A DNA stretch of 64,000 bases, from contig VXBM01000884.1 in assembly GCA_013400155.1 (NCBI GenBank), positions 1 to 64,000 on the forward strand. The letters are read 5' to 3'. The position numbers and the translations under genes are program-made. Positions 24,165 to 36,924 of this stretch are shown here, one piece after another; positions within the stretch are counted from its first letter, which is position 1; each line of letters begins with the position of its first letter. The notes under the pieces were generated by a model, which had not been told where the DNA came from, ran no database searches, and was given only the letters and a program-made list of their open reading frames with translations. Source of the stretch: Helopsaltes ochotensis (lineage: Eukaryota > Chordata > Aves > Passeriformes > Locustellidae).

Positions 24165-24275
24165 GTTGCTTCTGGAGCTTGGCTTTCTCCTGAACAGGCA
24201 CAGCTTCAGGGCGCTCTCGGAGGATGGAGCCTGCGCTTCTGGAGTTCTTTATGCACCTGTCCCCTCCAATCAGTG
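24165..24275 (-). promoter_or_regulatory. Proximal promoter and 5' UTR of S100P
   Basis: Reading the - strand towards the ATG there is an inverted CCAAT box (ATTGG, 24266-24270), then a TATA-like CATAAAG (24247-24253), then about 80 bases of leader without an upstream ATG. Transcription would start near 24220 if the usual 25-30 base offset from the TATA box holds. The close CCAAT-TATA spacing is unusual, so the CCAAT match could be incidental. Confidence 0.6.
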
Positions 24276-27200
24276 GCTGCACACCCAGGGCACAGCTATC
24301 CATTAGCAAACACCTCTATCTGGAGTGCACACCTCCTTTGTGCCAACACCTTTTCAAAACTAAAGATTTATTGCCCTGGTGTGACTGGTACAGTCAGTTG
24401 CTCACTAGTAGAAACCAGCCTCTCCTTGAAGGTACACAGCGTGACTAACAAACGAAAATCAGATTTTGTTATCGGTTGTTTGCTCAAGATCTGTTCTTTC
24501 AGATATCCCTGTGGGAGCAGAGGGTTGGCAGCCCAGGTATCAGTGTGCTCAGGATGAAGACGAGCATCTCACCTCACCACCATAGTTAGGGACTGTGAGG
24601 GGCTGCAGACTTGGACTGCCCTCTCTGCCACACTGAGGACCTTGTTACAAACCACATAAATCACTAGCACACATTTGGGGTGGGATTCTCTGGATCATAA
24701 GTAGAGATCTGCCATGCAGGCAGCTAACACAGTCTTCCTGGGCTTGTGCTCAGTCCATAGCAGATGTCTCACACCGATCTTACAAACCAGCATCTCTCCA
24801 CAGCCAGCAAAGGGAGCCCTGCATCTGTCCAGGGCCAGCAAAGGGAGTCTTGCAGAGCTGCTCCACAAAGAACTTGCTCAGGTAGAGATATCTGATGCAA
24901 TGCATCTGATACTTGAGCAAACAGTCAGTATCAAAATCCATCTTCATCTGCAATAAAATAATTTGCTATTTACTTTATGCCATACAAATTCTGCAATAAA
25001 ATGATTCATGCTGAAAACAAAGGGTCACTCTCAAGTCCTGTGTCCCTCTATAGCCTTCGTGGTTTGCTTGTGAGTCGGGGTCCCTCATCATTAGACACCA
25101 AACTGGCTGGACTCACACCTGCACAGAGCAGAGGTGTTTGAGGGTCTGTGCTGAGAGCTGGGGGGCACCTGGACACTGGGAGCCCAGCTGGTGGAAGCCC
25201 ATCAGCTACAGCCATGCTGAGTTTTGAACAAGTTCTGATTTCTGGCCAAGCACAGGGTAACTTGGTCTCTGTCAACTCTGGGTGCCTACACCAGATCTGG
25301 AGGAGCTCATTTGAGGTGAGTGACATCTGGAGTATGCAGAATGGACACACTCTGAGCAAATTGTTTGGGTGAACCTATCAAAACCAGGGCATCGTGCATG
25401 AATAATGCTGATGGACTCCAGGGTGCAGTGTTCTCTGTAGAAGACCCTGACAGTGGATTCCCAAAATTAAACCTGAGTTTGGATGTCTTTGGACATCCTT
25501 GAAGATGCTTGCAGGTAACTTTCCACTCATAATATGCTATAGACAAATTAGCAAAAATTGGTTTGTAATTAAACAAAACTTTAAAAATTAAACTCCTTTC
25601 TCCCAAAGGCCTATAGCCACCTGTTCCCCCAGGCAAAATCTGTCCTCTAACATCAACAATATCTCAGAGCGAGACTACCCATCCCATGTATGTAGAAATC
25701 TAGAACCATTCTCAAACAAAACCCCTAAGATTTTCTGTCTTACATTTTTCAGCAAGTGATTTGGCATTTTCCAAAAAAATCACAGCAACACCTCAGGCTC
25801 TATAATTTATTCAATGAGTTTGTGAGAATTATTTGTTCCTGACTTCAACATTATCACGTAGTTGCAACTGATTTGCATTACAGGGATAAAGGTTTTAAGT
25901 AAAGTTTGAAATTTTTACATTAAAGTGCATGTTGAAACCTGTGGGGTTTCTTCTTCTGAAGAAACAAGAACAGAGCAAACAACTGGCCCTTGTCAGCTAT
26001 GAACATGATCTGGTCTCTGCTCACACACATACAGTGACAGTCACTGGTGTGTCAAGTGCCAGGAACTGTTCTTTGTCCTTTTCTGATGTGTATCTGTAAC
26101 ATGAATATTAAACATGGCCAGTAAAGAAAAATCTTTCCTCCCTCTAAAGGAAAAAAAATTAAAATTAAAATGTTTATTCCATGCATTTTTATGACTTTGA
26201 GTCATGAAGATCATGTTAGCTATACAGAAGGAAAAAGGAGGGAGATCAGCTTCAGTCAACAGGATGTGTCAGTATGTCCACAACTCCGCCACGTAACGTG
26301 GCAGAAAAGGTGTTCTTACACATTTTCCTCTGCAAACAGGTGACTCACAGTTTTTGATTATATGGCTGCAAAAGTGCTAAAATGCAGAATAAACCACAGA
26401 GCTTGAATTTCTACAGAAAGGTCACCATGGTAGTGCTGCCTGGTTGGGTTTCTTAATTTTTGATGTGTATTTTATCTGTATCCGTGCATGTGCACGCACA
26501 TCAGTACTGCTCAGAGTTTTCAATTCACACTTTCGGTACTGTTTAAATATTTTCTTATGATTTGTTTGTCATTAAAAATAGCAGCTTTGTGCACACAGCA
26601 CAGACTATTACAGTTGTTTGCAAAACCAAAACAGAGTACCAATAGAAGGCCCATCTAGGAGTGCTGGCAGTGTTTTGATGCCAACCCATCTGTCCACCTC
26701 TCCAATGAGAGAAGACTGTGGGCTTGTTTAAATTTTGAGTCATAATATAATGTAAATAATACTCATTATTTGCTTCTTTCAGGTTTTTTTGTAGAATGGT
26801 ATAGGCAACAGTTTGGATAAGCATTTACTGAGTGTTTACACAGAATAAGATCTTGCTGTTCCTAACTTGGATCAAAAGTTTAAAATTATATATGTGATAC
26901 AAATGTGGACTGTCACATGCATAATTTTCAAAACCCATTCAGGTGTACCCCAATATTATGACATTTGGTCAGATGTTCAGGCTTACATGAGATTTGTGTG
27001 ACTCTGTGCTCATATTCTCTTAGAGAATGATCTTTGCAGCAGTGTCTGTTTTGGAAAAGTCTGAAAAAATAGATTTATCCATTCTACTGTAAAGATTTGT
27101 GTCACAGCTAGATGTATAGTTGAAATTGGATAGCTAAAATGGTAAACTTCTACTAGAGCTTTTCATCCCTTACAGCTTATCTTATTCCTAAAGGAATACA

Positions 27201-28376
27201 AGGAAGCGACATGAGAAGGACTTTTTGACAAATTCCACAAATCTGTTACTCTGTGTGGAAGAAGCACAGGAGGAAGAAAACATAACCTGAAATTCTGAAC
27301 TTGTTATTTTTCTTGTTTCTTGGCAGCAGTATGAAAAGCAATTTATTTTTCAAGCAAGAGAATAACATCTGAACAATAAGCAAATATTTCATTTTCCACA
27401 TTGAGATAAAATTATCAAACTCCCCGAATTTTCCAGTGTCCTGGATAGTCTGTTGAACTTCAAGTATCAACATTTTGTTTACTTTGCACTGCTTCTCAAA
27501 TTTTTCTATAAGTCTGGCTAACAGTTTTTAAAGGTAATTTCATTTCTGCAATACACAGTGAATTTATTTACGTCCAGTGATCAAAGGGTGGAATTACTAC
27601 ATTGCTTTGCAAAAAAAGTAAAAAAAAGATCAGACTAAACAGGCACTGGTGGGGCACATGCAGAAAAGGAGTTCATACAAGCACAGTGTGCAGTTCTGAT
27701 AATTATAGACAGACCGGTTTTCATTGTTTTATCATAATTTACTTCTCAGAATATCCTTAAAATGTATTTTTGAAATGCAATTAATAAGCTCACATACCAT
27801 TTCAGTGAAGGTAAAATGGGTAAGATTAAGGTCAGCTAACAGGGTGTGATTTCCTAAGTTGAGATTTGGAGTAGTAACACTGTCATCTGGCAAAGCTGTG
27901 CCATGGGAAACACACTTTCAGCACTGCATATTGACTCAAATCAAACACATTTATTAGTGCATGAGACATACTCACATTAGACTGTAAAATCGATGAATAT
28001 ATTTACAGCCAATAAATTAATATTTGCAAGGTAAATACTTCTGTCTAGTTTTTCCTCCTTGTTTGAATAATTTCCTAGACGCCATTCTTTGCAGGGCTCT
28101 TTTATACTTCAGTTTTAAGGTTCTTGATATTAAGCCTTGCAAGAATACTTTTTATTTTTAGTTGCAATGACACAAAAAGAGGTCAAACCCTAAGGTAACT
28201 GAATGTTGTCCACACAAGTGCTGTAGTTTCTAAATCCATGATTCCTCAGCCAGTCTCACACCAGCAGCCCAAATGTCATTTGCTCCACTTCAACACTTAT
28301 GTGAAATCCCACTCATCAGCCAATCCTGCTGAGCTATGGTGAGCATAGTAAAAAGTTGGTCTATGGCATGGTCAGA

Positions 28377-28475
28377 AAAAATAGGGGAAAAGAAGAAAAG
28401 TGAAAGGAAAAGAAAAACAAGGAGGAAAAGAAAAAGGAAAAGAAAAAGAAATGAAAAATCAGAAGGGTAAGAAAG
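28377..28475 (+). repeat. GAAAA-rich purine tract
   Basis: About 100 bases almost entirely A and G, with repeated GGAAAAG and GAAAAAG words. Confidence 0.85.
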
Positions 28476-28695
28476 AGTTATGAGGGAGGATGGTTGTTTT
28501 GTAACACTTAAAGCAAGTGAGTAAACCTTTTAAAGGAAATTCCTATTTGTTACAGAGAGGTGCAACACGCAAAAATGAATAAACCAATTCCAAGAAAGCT
28601 CTCAAGAGACTTCTGTATGCAGGGAGGAATATTTTGGCTCTGTTAAGCTGTCATGTTTAAGCATGCTTAAGCAATACACCTTTTCCTTCATTGTA

Positions 28696-28696
<1 letters not shown>

Positions 28697-28729
<33 letters not shown>

Positions 28730-28730
28730 N

Positions 28731-28819
<89 letters not shown>
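28697..28819 (+). repeat. Very long A homopolymer with one undetermined base
   Basis: About 122 A residues with a single N at 28730. No retrocopied gene is recognisable immediately upstream, so this is not clearly a poly(A) tail. The isolated N suggests an uncertain join or read-through of a homopolymer. Confidence 0.9.
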
Positions 28820-28821
<2 letters not shown>

Positions 28822-29843
28822 CTGAGAGGAAGGAATTCCTAATAGAAAGTTGCTTAGTGTTGAGTGTCCATGCAGGAAACACATCAAAGAAATGCCTATG
28901 CATTCCCCTTTTTAAAAAACTTCAAAAAACACTAAGGATATGGGTAGGACTGAGCTACTATCCCAGAACTGTGTGTGAAGTGAGGTGATATCCAGATGCC
29001 ACCAGAAAGATTTACAAGGCAAACTGATGGAGTGTTCCCCAGGCACACACATTTTACAGAGCTGGCTGGTTTCAGTTCCCTGAGAGCAATCACAGAGTGT
29101 AATGCAACTGATAGGGAGTGGGGCTTTTTCAGCAGTCCTGTCACTGCTAACTGGGCAGGAAACGCTGGCCTCAGAACTACTGGAAGCAGGGGTGAGAAAT
29201 AGAATTAGAGGCTGCGTGTGTAACAGATCCTTTAACTTCAGATTTCACTTATCAGAAAAAGAGAAGGCTTTCAACAAATAGGAAAATAAAAAATGATCTG
29301 CGCAGAAGTAGGAGAATCCTTGCTTTGGAGAGGGGAATCCAACCATAAGTAGAGTCTCACCTAGAAGAGACGATTCTTGACTGTGTTGAGGAAATGTGGT
29401 CACAAATACAAATATAGGAGCTGCATTATTTTGTCCAAAATTTATCCTTTGAATGTGCTTATACCTATCTAGATGTCCTACCTGGTGTGGATCTTAACCA
29501 AGGTGCCAGGACACTGGTTATAGTGTCTCAGGAACAAACTGTAACCTGTCTGATGTCCCCGTGCTCAGCACTCAGACACACCACTCACATAACTCTGCTA
29601 CCACACTGCACATCTGAAGGCGAGGTGAGGTGAGAAAGCAGTTGCAACTCTTTCTACCCAGAGGCAATCAGTTTGAGTTAAATGGTAACTACTCTTTCCG
29701 TTTCCTTTCTTGCTTGATAGCAGCCTTTGGGATTAGATCTGCAGTTTAGATTAAGCTTAGTCTGTATTTAAAAAAGAAACTTGAAATGAAAATTTTTAGT
29801 ATTGTACAGCTGCCAAACTGAAAAAAGAGTTTTTCTATCTGAG

Positions 29844-29868
29844 AAAAAAAAAAAAAAAAAAAAAAAAA
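29844..29868 (+). repeat. A homopolymer, 25 bases
   Basis: Uninterrupted run of A residues in intergenic DNA, with no upstream gene-like sequence recognised. Confidence 0.9.
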
Positions 29869-31224
29869 GGTATTTTTGGAGTGTCTCTCTCCCTACTACA
29901 TAACCATTTTCCTGCTGTCTTTGTTAGAGAAGTTTACGGGTTTTTTCCTCTCTCCAGAATGAAAAGCTATAAGGTAAAGGAGGGAGCAACACCTATTGCT
30001 TTCATGATTTATTTCCATAGCAGTATCAGAAGTCCTAACCATGGACTGCAATTGTGTCAGGCCTGGCAACAGATATAGCATTCCTGGCTTCTGGAGCTGA
30101 ACATTCAAGTTTAGGACAAGACAAGGACATCAGCAGATAACAGAATAGACAACATTTCAGAGCAAATTTACATGACAGGTCCAGCTCCTTGTTATGATTT
30201 CAAACCCTTATGCTGTTTATTTATACCTCTGATCTCTGGCTGTCTTAAGTCCATTAATAATACCTAACACAGATGTTGCACTTATTGCCTCTCTACCTTA
30301 CTCTCTTTATATTCCTCCACCTCTGTGGAGTTGAATGCTTCCTGAAACAAAGTCAGGAAGGGCAGCTTTGGCTGTATAAGATATTGTCAAGCCCTGCCAA
30401 CAGACTCTGCTCTGGAAAAAAGACAAGAAACTAACTTTTGTCACATTTTCTCAGACAACAAAATTCACCAGCATGCAGCACCAGACCACAGCAACTTAGC
30501 CAAAGCTGTTTTATTTGAATGTTCACAAAAATCCTTCCTCCCATCTCAACATTTCACATTATGTAGAAAGCAAGAAACATTGACACAAGATCACCTGCCC
30601 TTTCTCTTGGTTAGAGAAATTGCTTCATGTTCTTCTGATCTGCGTATTTGTTTGTCAGTTGTAGTTGCAGTTTACAGTTTACAGAGTACTGACAGAAGAA
30701 GACTTAGTAAAAACAATGATAATAAAAAGCCCTTTACAGCCGCTCTGTTGTAACCACCCAGGGGAGGCAGGAGTGAGGGTGGCTGTGCAGAGCTCGCTTG
30801 CCAGACAGGGTTAATCCACACCATGGTTGCTGTTCTGACAGCCCCGTTACCAGGCAAAGGAACATCCATCACAGCACCACACACAAACAGGGCTGTTCTG
30901 CAAATATGCTCATTGGGACACCACATCATCCTGCCTGCCACTGAGGGTTCTGGGCGTAGTGGGGGTGGGAATGCCTGCTCCAGAACCTTCTTCCATGGAT
31001 ACCATGAGAGGAAAGAACCCCAGTCCAGGGCTTGGAAGAAAATGTGCAGTCAGTCACTGAGAGTAGCTACCTAAGTGCTAGGTAGAGTAAATAAGATGTG
31101 ACTCCTTGCATGGTTTTGCAATGGATTGAGAAGAGAGAGAGTTCAGGCTCAAGTTGACTGTACTAGCTCTCCAAACCAGGGTCAGGAGCGTGACAGAAAC
31201 AGAGAGGGAGCCTCATTTGTGGCA

Positions 31225-31228
31225 CTAT
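31225..31228. repeat. Target-site duplication, left copy
   Basis: CTAT immediately before the LTR TG; an identical copy follows the terminal CA at 31724-31727. Confidence 0.75.
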
Positions 31229-31723
31229 TGATAGCATAGGGTTAAAATGTTTCTAAAATCATGAGAATTGTATACAATAGGAGAGGGGGGGGGAGGAAGG
31301 AATGAAAACAAGGTCTGGGAAGGAACAAGGGCTGAAGTAGGTCCTGGGAATGAAAGGGGGGGGATAGATCATGTGGAACTGCACCCACATAATCATCATA
31401 CAATAAATGATATGATTGTTAAATGTGATAATTATGGGATAGTTGAATATGATTATATAATCGTAAGAAAGAATCATGAGAAACGGTGCTTAGGGGGCCT
31501 AGTGTAAACTGGAAGAATTCATGCTTGAATAGAATCAATGTATACAATAGAACAATATAAGTTTAATAATTAATATATAGTTATGTAATGGGGAGAGGAA
31601 TAAAAACGGGTCTGTAACACATCCAAGTTGGAATCAGATTTGGGTCTGTACCCCAACTCCCAGAGCTCTTCAATAAAAGCACCGGCTATAATCAGCCTGT
31701 GATTATGTGTTTCTATGCTAACA
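31229..31723 (+). mobile_element. Solo LTR with intact termini and 4-bp target duplication
   Basis: The element begins TGATAGCATAG and ends CTATGCTAACA; its termini are inverted repeats matching at 10 of 11 positions. It is flanked by identical CTAT at 31225-31228 and 31724-31727. U3 ends with a TATA-like AATAAAAAC (31599-31607), and the poly(A) signal AATAAA lies 66-78 bases further on (31672-31677), the spacing expected of a U3-R-U5 unit. U5 is about 45 bases. At 495 bp with no internal sequence it is a solo LTR left by recombination. A 4-bp duplication is typical of class I (gamma-like) integrases. The family name cannot be given without a repeat library. Confidence 0.85.
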
Positions 31724-31727
31724 CTAT
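31724..31727. repeat. Target-site duplication, right copy
   Basis: CTAT immediately after the LTR terminal CA, identical to 31225-31228. Confidence 0.75.
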
Positions 31728-33520
31728 GACTAAACTGAGTATATTGGTGAGACATTAAAAGCACAGAACACACAGAAAGTTTTTGAATTCATCGTGCCAG
31801 CCTTGCTCTTAAATCAGCGTATTTCAGCCTGTGCTTAACACAGGACTTTGGACATCAAATTAAATGGAATGGAATCATCATTTTTCATCAGCTTCTTCAA
31901 AAGGGAACAACCAATAAAAAGGCTAGAAGCAAGGCCCCAGGACTCTCTTCAAGTTCTATTATTAGACAGATGCCTTCATTATATACTCATCAGTTAAACA
32001 GACAGTTAAAACTGAGATCATACTGCATGCTAGAACATGACCTGAGGTTAATTACAGAGTGCTCTTTTGTTTTAAAGCTAACAAAACAGCCAAGAAGAAT
32101 TAAAACACAGAAGGATTTATTGCTTCCCAAGTGGCACAGAAAGAGAGAAGTTAATATATTTGAGACAGAGGTGTCAAAAGCTGGAGCTCTAAAAATACTC
32201 TACTGGCTCATAGCCACCACTGTCAGCCACAGATAAAAATAGGTCATGATAAATTGAGTGTAGTCTTCTACTGCCAGATGTTGGAAATGACCATGCTAAC
32301 ATACAAAATGTGAACAGCTCTTACAAAGGCAGCATTCTTTGCTGTTAGGAGCCACATTTAATCAAAATGTAATGAAAATAGGATTTGGAGACTATTAAGC
32401 TGTGGTTTTCTTTAACATTTTCCTGAACACTGTACAATCTCACTGTGATTAAACAGAGAAGTAAGCAGCAGTATATAGAAAGAGCAAAATTTACTGCACC
32501 CACTTACAACTCTTGGGCATAACTGAGAGCTTCCTTGAACAGGGACTTGGGCTGAAGGTCTAACCATTTTACAGATTATGACTTTCTTGTGTAGCAAACA
32601 AAGTCACAGGGTTTGGGGGAATCCAGAGCAGCCCCATCTCAGATTCATTCAAAGAATGTGGCGTATACAGAGGAATGGATCTGTAATGGTGACTTTCAGG
32701 ACAAAGCCCACGAGGATTTTAGAATACCTGAACTTCAAGAAGAAAAGAAGAATATTCTTTTGCTTCATTCAATTTACACATAATACCATGAGATGTATTA
32801 TAACAGTTTCTCTCATACAAGACATAATCACAGAGCATTGATTACAGTCTAGTTCAGGCAGCAGCATTATTTATTGCAGTAGGGAATTCAGGTCACAGAA
32901 CAACCCAGGAAAGAGCATCCACAGCACAGAGAGAGACACATCTGAGTTACAGCAATTTGAGAGGTAGCTTTGTGAACTGCAGTCAGTACAGCATAGACAG
33001 AGCCACACACATACAAGCTGTGCTGTATGGCCACAAAGATTTCAATAACAGTATTTAGTAGCAAGACAGTCACACATTTAGACTACACAAACACTTTTTA
33101 AAGGCTCTGGGAAAGGTGATTTGTGTCTATTGCACTGCCCAGGTACAAGCTAGACAAAAATCTTGAGCAGTGAAGTTGTTTCTACCTGCACTGATAGCAA
33201 GATGTTCTAACCTCCCACTAAGTTCTGAAAAAAACATTAACAGAAGATGACATAACCCTAGTACATAAACACATTCACATTTCAGATATCCACTCATAGC
33301 GTTCAGCAGCCCTTGGACAGCTGCCACTAGCTTTGCTGTCAAAACTCTTCACCTCTGTTCTGACCTTGGAATCCAGGTTGTCCTTAATTCTTTCAACTTT
33401 GGTTTTTCGTCAGTGATTTTTAAAAAAGTTTTAAAGATGGCAAAAGTGGAACAAGCATTACCACCTCTATCTCCTCCAAGCAGCCCTCCTCAACCAGTTA
33501 GACAATAATTATACATTTTA

Positions 33521-33590
33521 TATCTCTATCTATCTATCTATCTATATATATCTACATCTATCTACCTCTATCTATATATAGATAGATATC
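33521..33590 (+). repeat. (TATC)n microsatellite
   Basis: Imperfect TATC/TATATC repeats. The right part includes the perfect palindrome TATCTATATATAGATA at 33569-33584, where the repeat turns from TATC into GATA. Confidence 0.92.
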
Positions 33591-36500
33591 TTCATTTAAA
33601 CCTAGTATTTCATTGTTCATAGGAGACTTCTTTCTCTGGAAGACTATTCCTAGTTTGTGAGTGAATTAACACTAACACTCCCTTTCCACAGGAATATAAT
33701 CCTTTCTGGCATACCTCTCTGTCTTTAATGTGGCCAGCACTGATGAGAGTTTCAGACTCCATGCATTTTTTCTCTACCATCTCCTATTCATACATGGGCT
33801 TCCTGAAGAAATGATTTTGTTGGAGAATGTTCAGAAGGTTTTTTTAAAGCATGGTAACACACTATTTCTGGACACCAGAGGAAGAGCTGAAGACAGTCTT
33901 CCAAATGACATATCCTCCAAATTCAGAGACTCCTTACAATGCTTTTTTAGTTAAAAAACATTCAAAAACTGCTTAGAACCAACTGCTTTTCTTGTATATT
34001 GTCCCACTGACAAGCTTTTGACAGAAAATGCATAATCCATCTTGCAGCAGCAAATTATCATATTTTTCAGTTTCATAGTTATTTAGCCATATTTTGTTTA
34101 GTTCTGAATGTCAAAGTAGATGGCAGATCCTTGTCTCATTCTAGATTTTTCAGCTGCCCTAGTTTATGGGATTTGCTCATCTGCTCCATTGGATACAATA
34201 GACGCAGTGGATTTGTCATCTTTTCCTCTTGATTCACTGCAAAAAAATTCAAGTGATTCATAAAGTGTTTTGCCTTAAAAAGCAAAGAAAATTCCAGTCA
34301 AGAGTTTTACCCATAAAGTAGATGTAAAATGAACTTTTACCCATGACACAGCACAGCCCCAGGAAACACAAAGAAACACAGGCCATGAAGTTACAATTAC
34401 AGAGGAAAAGAATGTCTCAGTACTAGTGTTGAAAGGCAAAATCTTCCTATGTTCAGATTCAAATCTTTTAGTTAATTAAGCAGCAGGCACAAAATGCTTT
34501 TTTAGAACACTGAAGATGTGAAGTTCCAGTGTAGATCAGATTCTATGAAATCTGAAAAGGAAAATATTTTTATCCCCTAATCTTTTAACTCTGATGTTTC
34601 CAAAACAATTCATCATTCTCTTCCCTCTAGACGGATGCTCATTTGATGCAGTAAACTAGCACACTGCTGTGGTATTCAGAAGCTCTTCTGGACAGTACAA
34701 AAGTCATCCTATTCCCAAACATACATAAATAAGTTCTTTAGCAAAAAATGAGAAATAAAGATCTGCCTGAAATGTACACAAAGACCTGTTCCCACAGACG
34801 TATAAAATCAACTTCTTAAGCTGAGATGGCATAAACGGGTGGAAGTCATGAAGAAGTAGCTTTTTGTCTTCACACTTACACGCTGCTGGGGGGGTTTGCT
34901 GTCTGTGTTCTGATGAACCATGCTCAGCACACAGAGGTACCTGCCACACAAATGTCAAACAGGAGGCAGGGTAGGGATGGCCAACTAATCTGGATCACTG
35001 CTCTGTGCATTTTGAACAACCAGAGCCCCCACAATCAAGAGTGAACATTATTACGCTACCATGAGCTTGAAGTTTGTATTAATGCTACAAAAGCCCTAAG
35101 ATTTTTGGCTGGAACCTGAAGAATTTGATGAAAAAAATCACCAACTGCACTGGGAATTCCCTCAAAGGTCAAATTCCCCTGCAGCTGGCAGAACTGTCTG
35201 GGAAGCACTCCCCGAGCATCTCAGCTGATGATGGGATGATTCTCCAGAGACAAGTACTACATACTAAAAGCACGGCTACAGGAGCCAGCTTTGTCATGAG
35301 GATGTTCACTCCCAGGTTGTTACCTTGGGTACTTGCAGCTATGCTTTGTCACCTGACCTAATTGCTCAGTGTTGCTGTGACTTATAGTACAGGTGAGACT
35401 AAAATCCTTAGCTTGACTGAATTTCTGTGTTACAGGATTGCCTCTTCAACACCAGAACTAAAAAAGCATGAGACTGTAAATAGCCTTGCAGAGGCTGATA
35501 GAAGCTTCATGTTCACTGTTCTAGAAATGATGCCCAAACCTACCCAGAATATTCACCAAATTTCCAAACTTAAAAAGTGTAAATTATGTTAAAAACCAGT
35601 GTGAGACTAGTATTTTCCAAGTAAGTAGAGACTTTTTCACAATCAGAAAAAAAATTAAATTAAGGTGATTATATTCTGCAGTACAATTGAAGGTCAGTAA
35701 GTGCAATTCCAGAGACACCATAATATTTGCTCATCACTACTGGCTTAATTTGTTGGAAATGTGGTGTCCATACACTTTGTGTGTACTGGCTTTACTAACC
35801 TACTGAATCTCTCGCGTGATTTATAACATCCAATTATGCTTGAACATTTAAAAATACGCCGCTATGAAACCACTCTTTCTGCTTTCACTAAAGTAGCAAA
35901 AAGGTCTGTTACATGAAGGAAAACACTGAACCTACGTCATGACATCACTGTGGCTGGTAGCTGCTAAATTATAAAGCAGCTGCAAAAGATTATAATTGCA
36001 TTCTCACATCCTCTGGAGTAGTCTTACCCACACAAATTCTGAGCAGTAACTGGCTACTAATGAACTTTTCACTCAGCACCCCCTAGGATGCTTGTTTTCT
36101 CATTCTCAACCTCGTTTTCCTACATCATAATTAACTATTAACAAGCAGAAGAGTAATCCTTTCATAGCTATTAATTAGAACTATGACCAGATCGTATTAC
36201 ACCTTGTATTCTTATAATTTTCTACTGTGATATCTCCAGTAAAAGCAAGTCTCTTAGCTTCAGTGGCACTCTACTTACAGGAAATTGATTTCCCCACGTA
36301 TTTTATTTTTCTTATAGCAATGACTATTCCTCAATGAAAGATAGATACTACTGTTTGACTACCTGCATACTGGTATTTTCTCTTGCCATGACCACAGCAC
36401 CAATGTGACCAAATCAAGGCTGCAGCCAAGTTCTCTTACAGGAGAACCAGGGGATCTGTAAGCTCAGTAACTGCAGTTGTGCCCACGGGCTTGAGCATTT

Positions 36501-36903
36501 TTCATCACTTCTGTGTGACTTGCCCAAGCCTGTCCAGCTGATTGCAATGGAAACTGTGCCTGCCCATGCAAGGGTTAAATTCGGGCTTCTTTCCCTTGCC
36601 TACTTTATGCTTTATTGTAATTAAAAGATCAATAATTGCCTGGAAACAGGAGCTTTCTAGAAATCTGCTACCTGCTCTCAGCAAGTGTTGTCTGCTCTAA
36701 TGGCCCTATGAGCTGAAGCTGGTCCAAGCCCCTTGAGCTTGGTACAATTACACATAAAGGGACTTTACTGTCATTTTTAACTTCTCCTATGCTTCTTTTT
36801 TCACTCAGTCATCTCTATATTGACATTCTCTGCTTTTTGCTGCCCTCTTCTCCAAACAATTCTGAAGTGTTATTAAATATAACAACAGATTTCAATACTT
36901 TAC

Positions 36904-36924
36904 TACTACATAAATTATGTAGTA
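36904..36924. repeat. Short perfect palindrome
   Basis: Arms TACTACATAA and TTATGTAGTA are exact reverse complements separated by a single A. It lies in AT-rich intergenic DNA. Confidence 0.85.

Larger units (their letters stand above)
24276..31224. other. Intergenic stretch, no gene seen
   Basis: This is non-coding DNA upstream of S100P. It holds a small imperfect duplication around GCCAGCAAAGGGAG (near 24804 and 24835), a purine-rich GAAAA tract (28377-28475) and two long A-runs (28697-28819, 29844-29868). Open frames are at most 156 codons and lack domain signatures. Confidence 0.6.

Noticed and set aside
28657..28903. Poly-Phe frames on the - strand
   Set aside because: Direct translation of the long A homopolymer; not a protein.
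31417..31723. Shorter LTR border starting TGTTAAATG
   Set aside because: TGTTA/TAACA termini fit, but flanks do not match; the 31229 start gives an 11-bp inverted repeat and an exact CTAT duplication.
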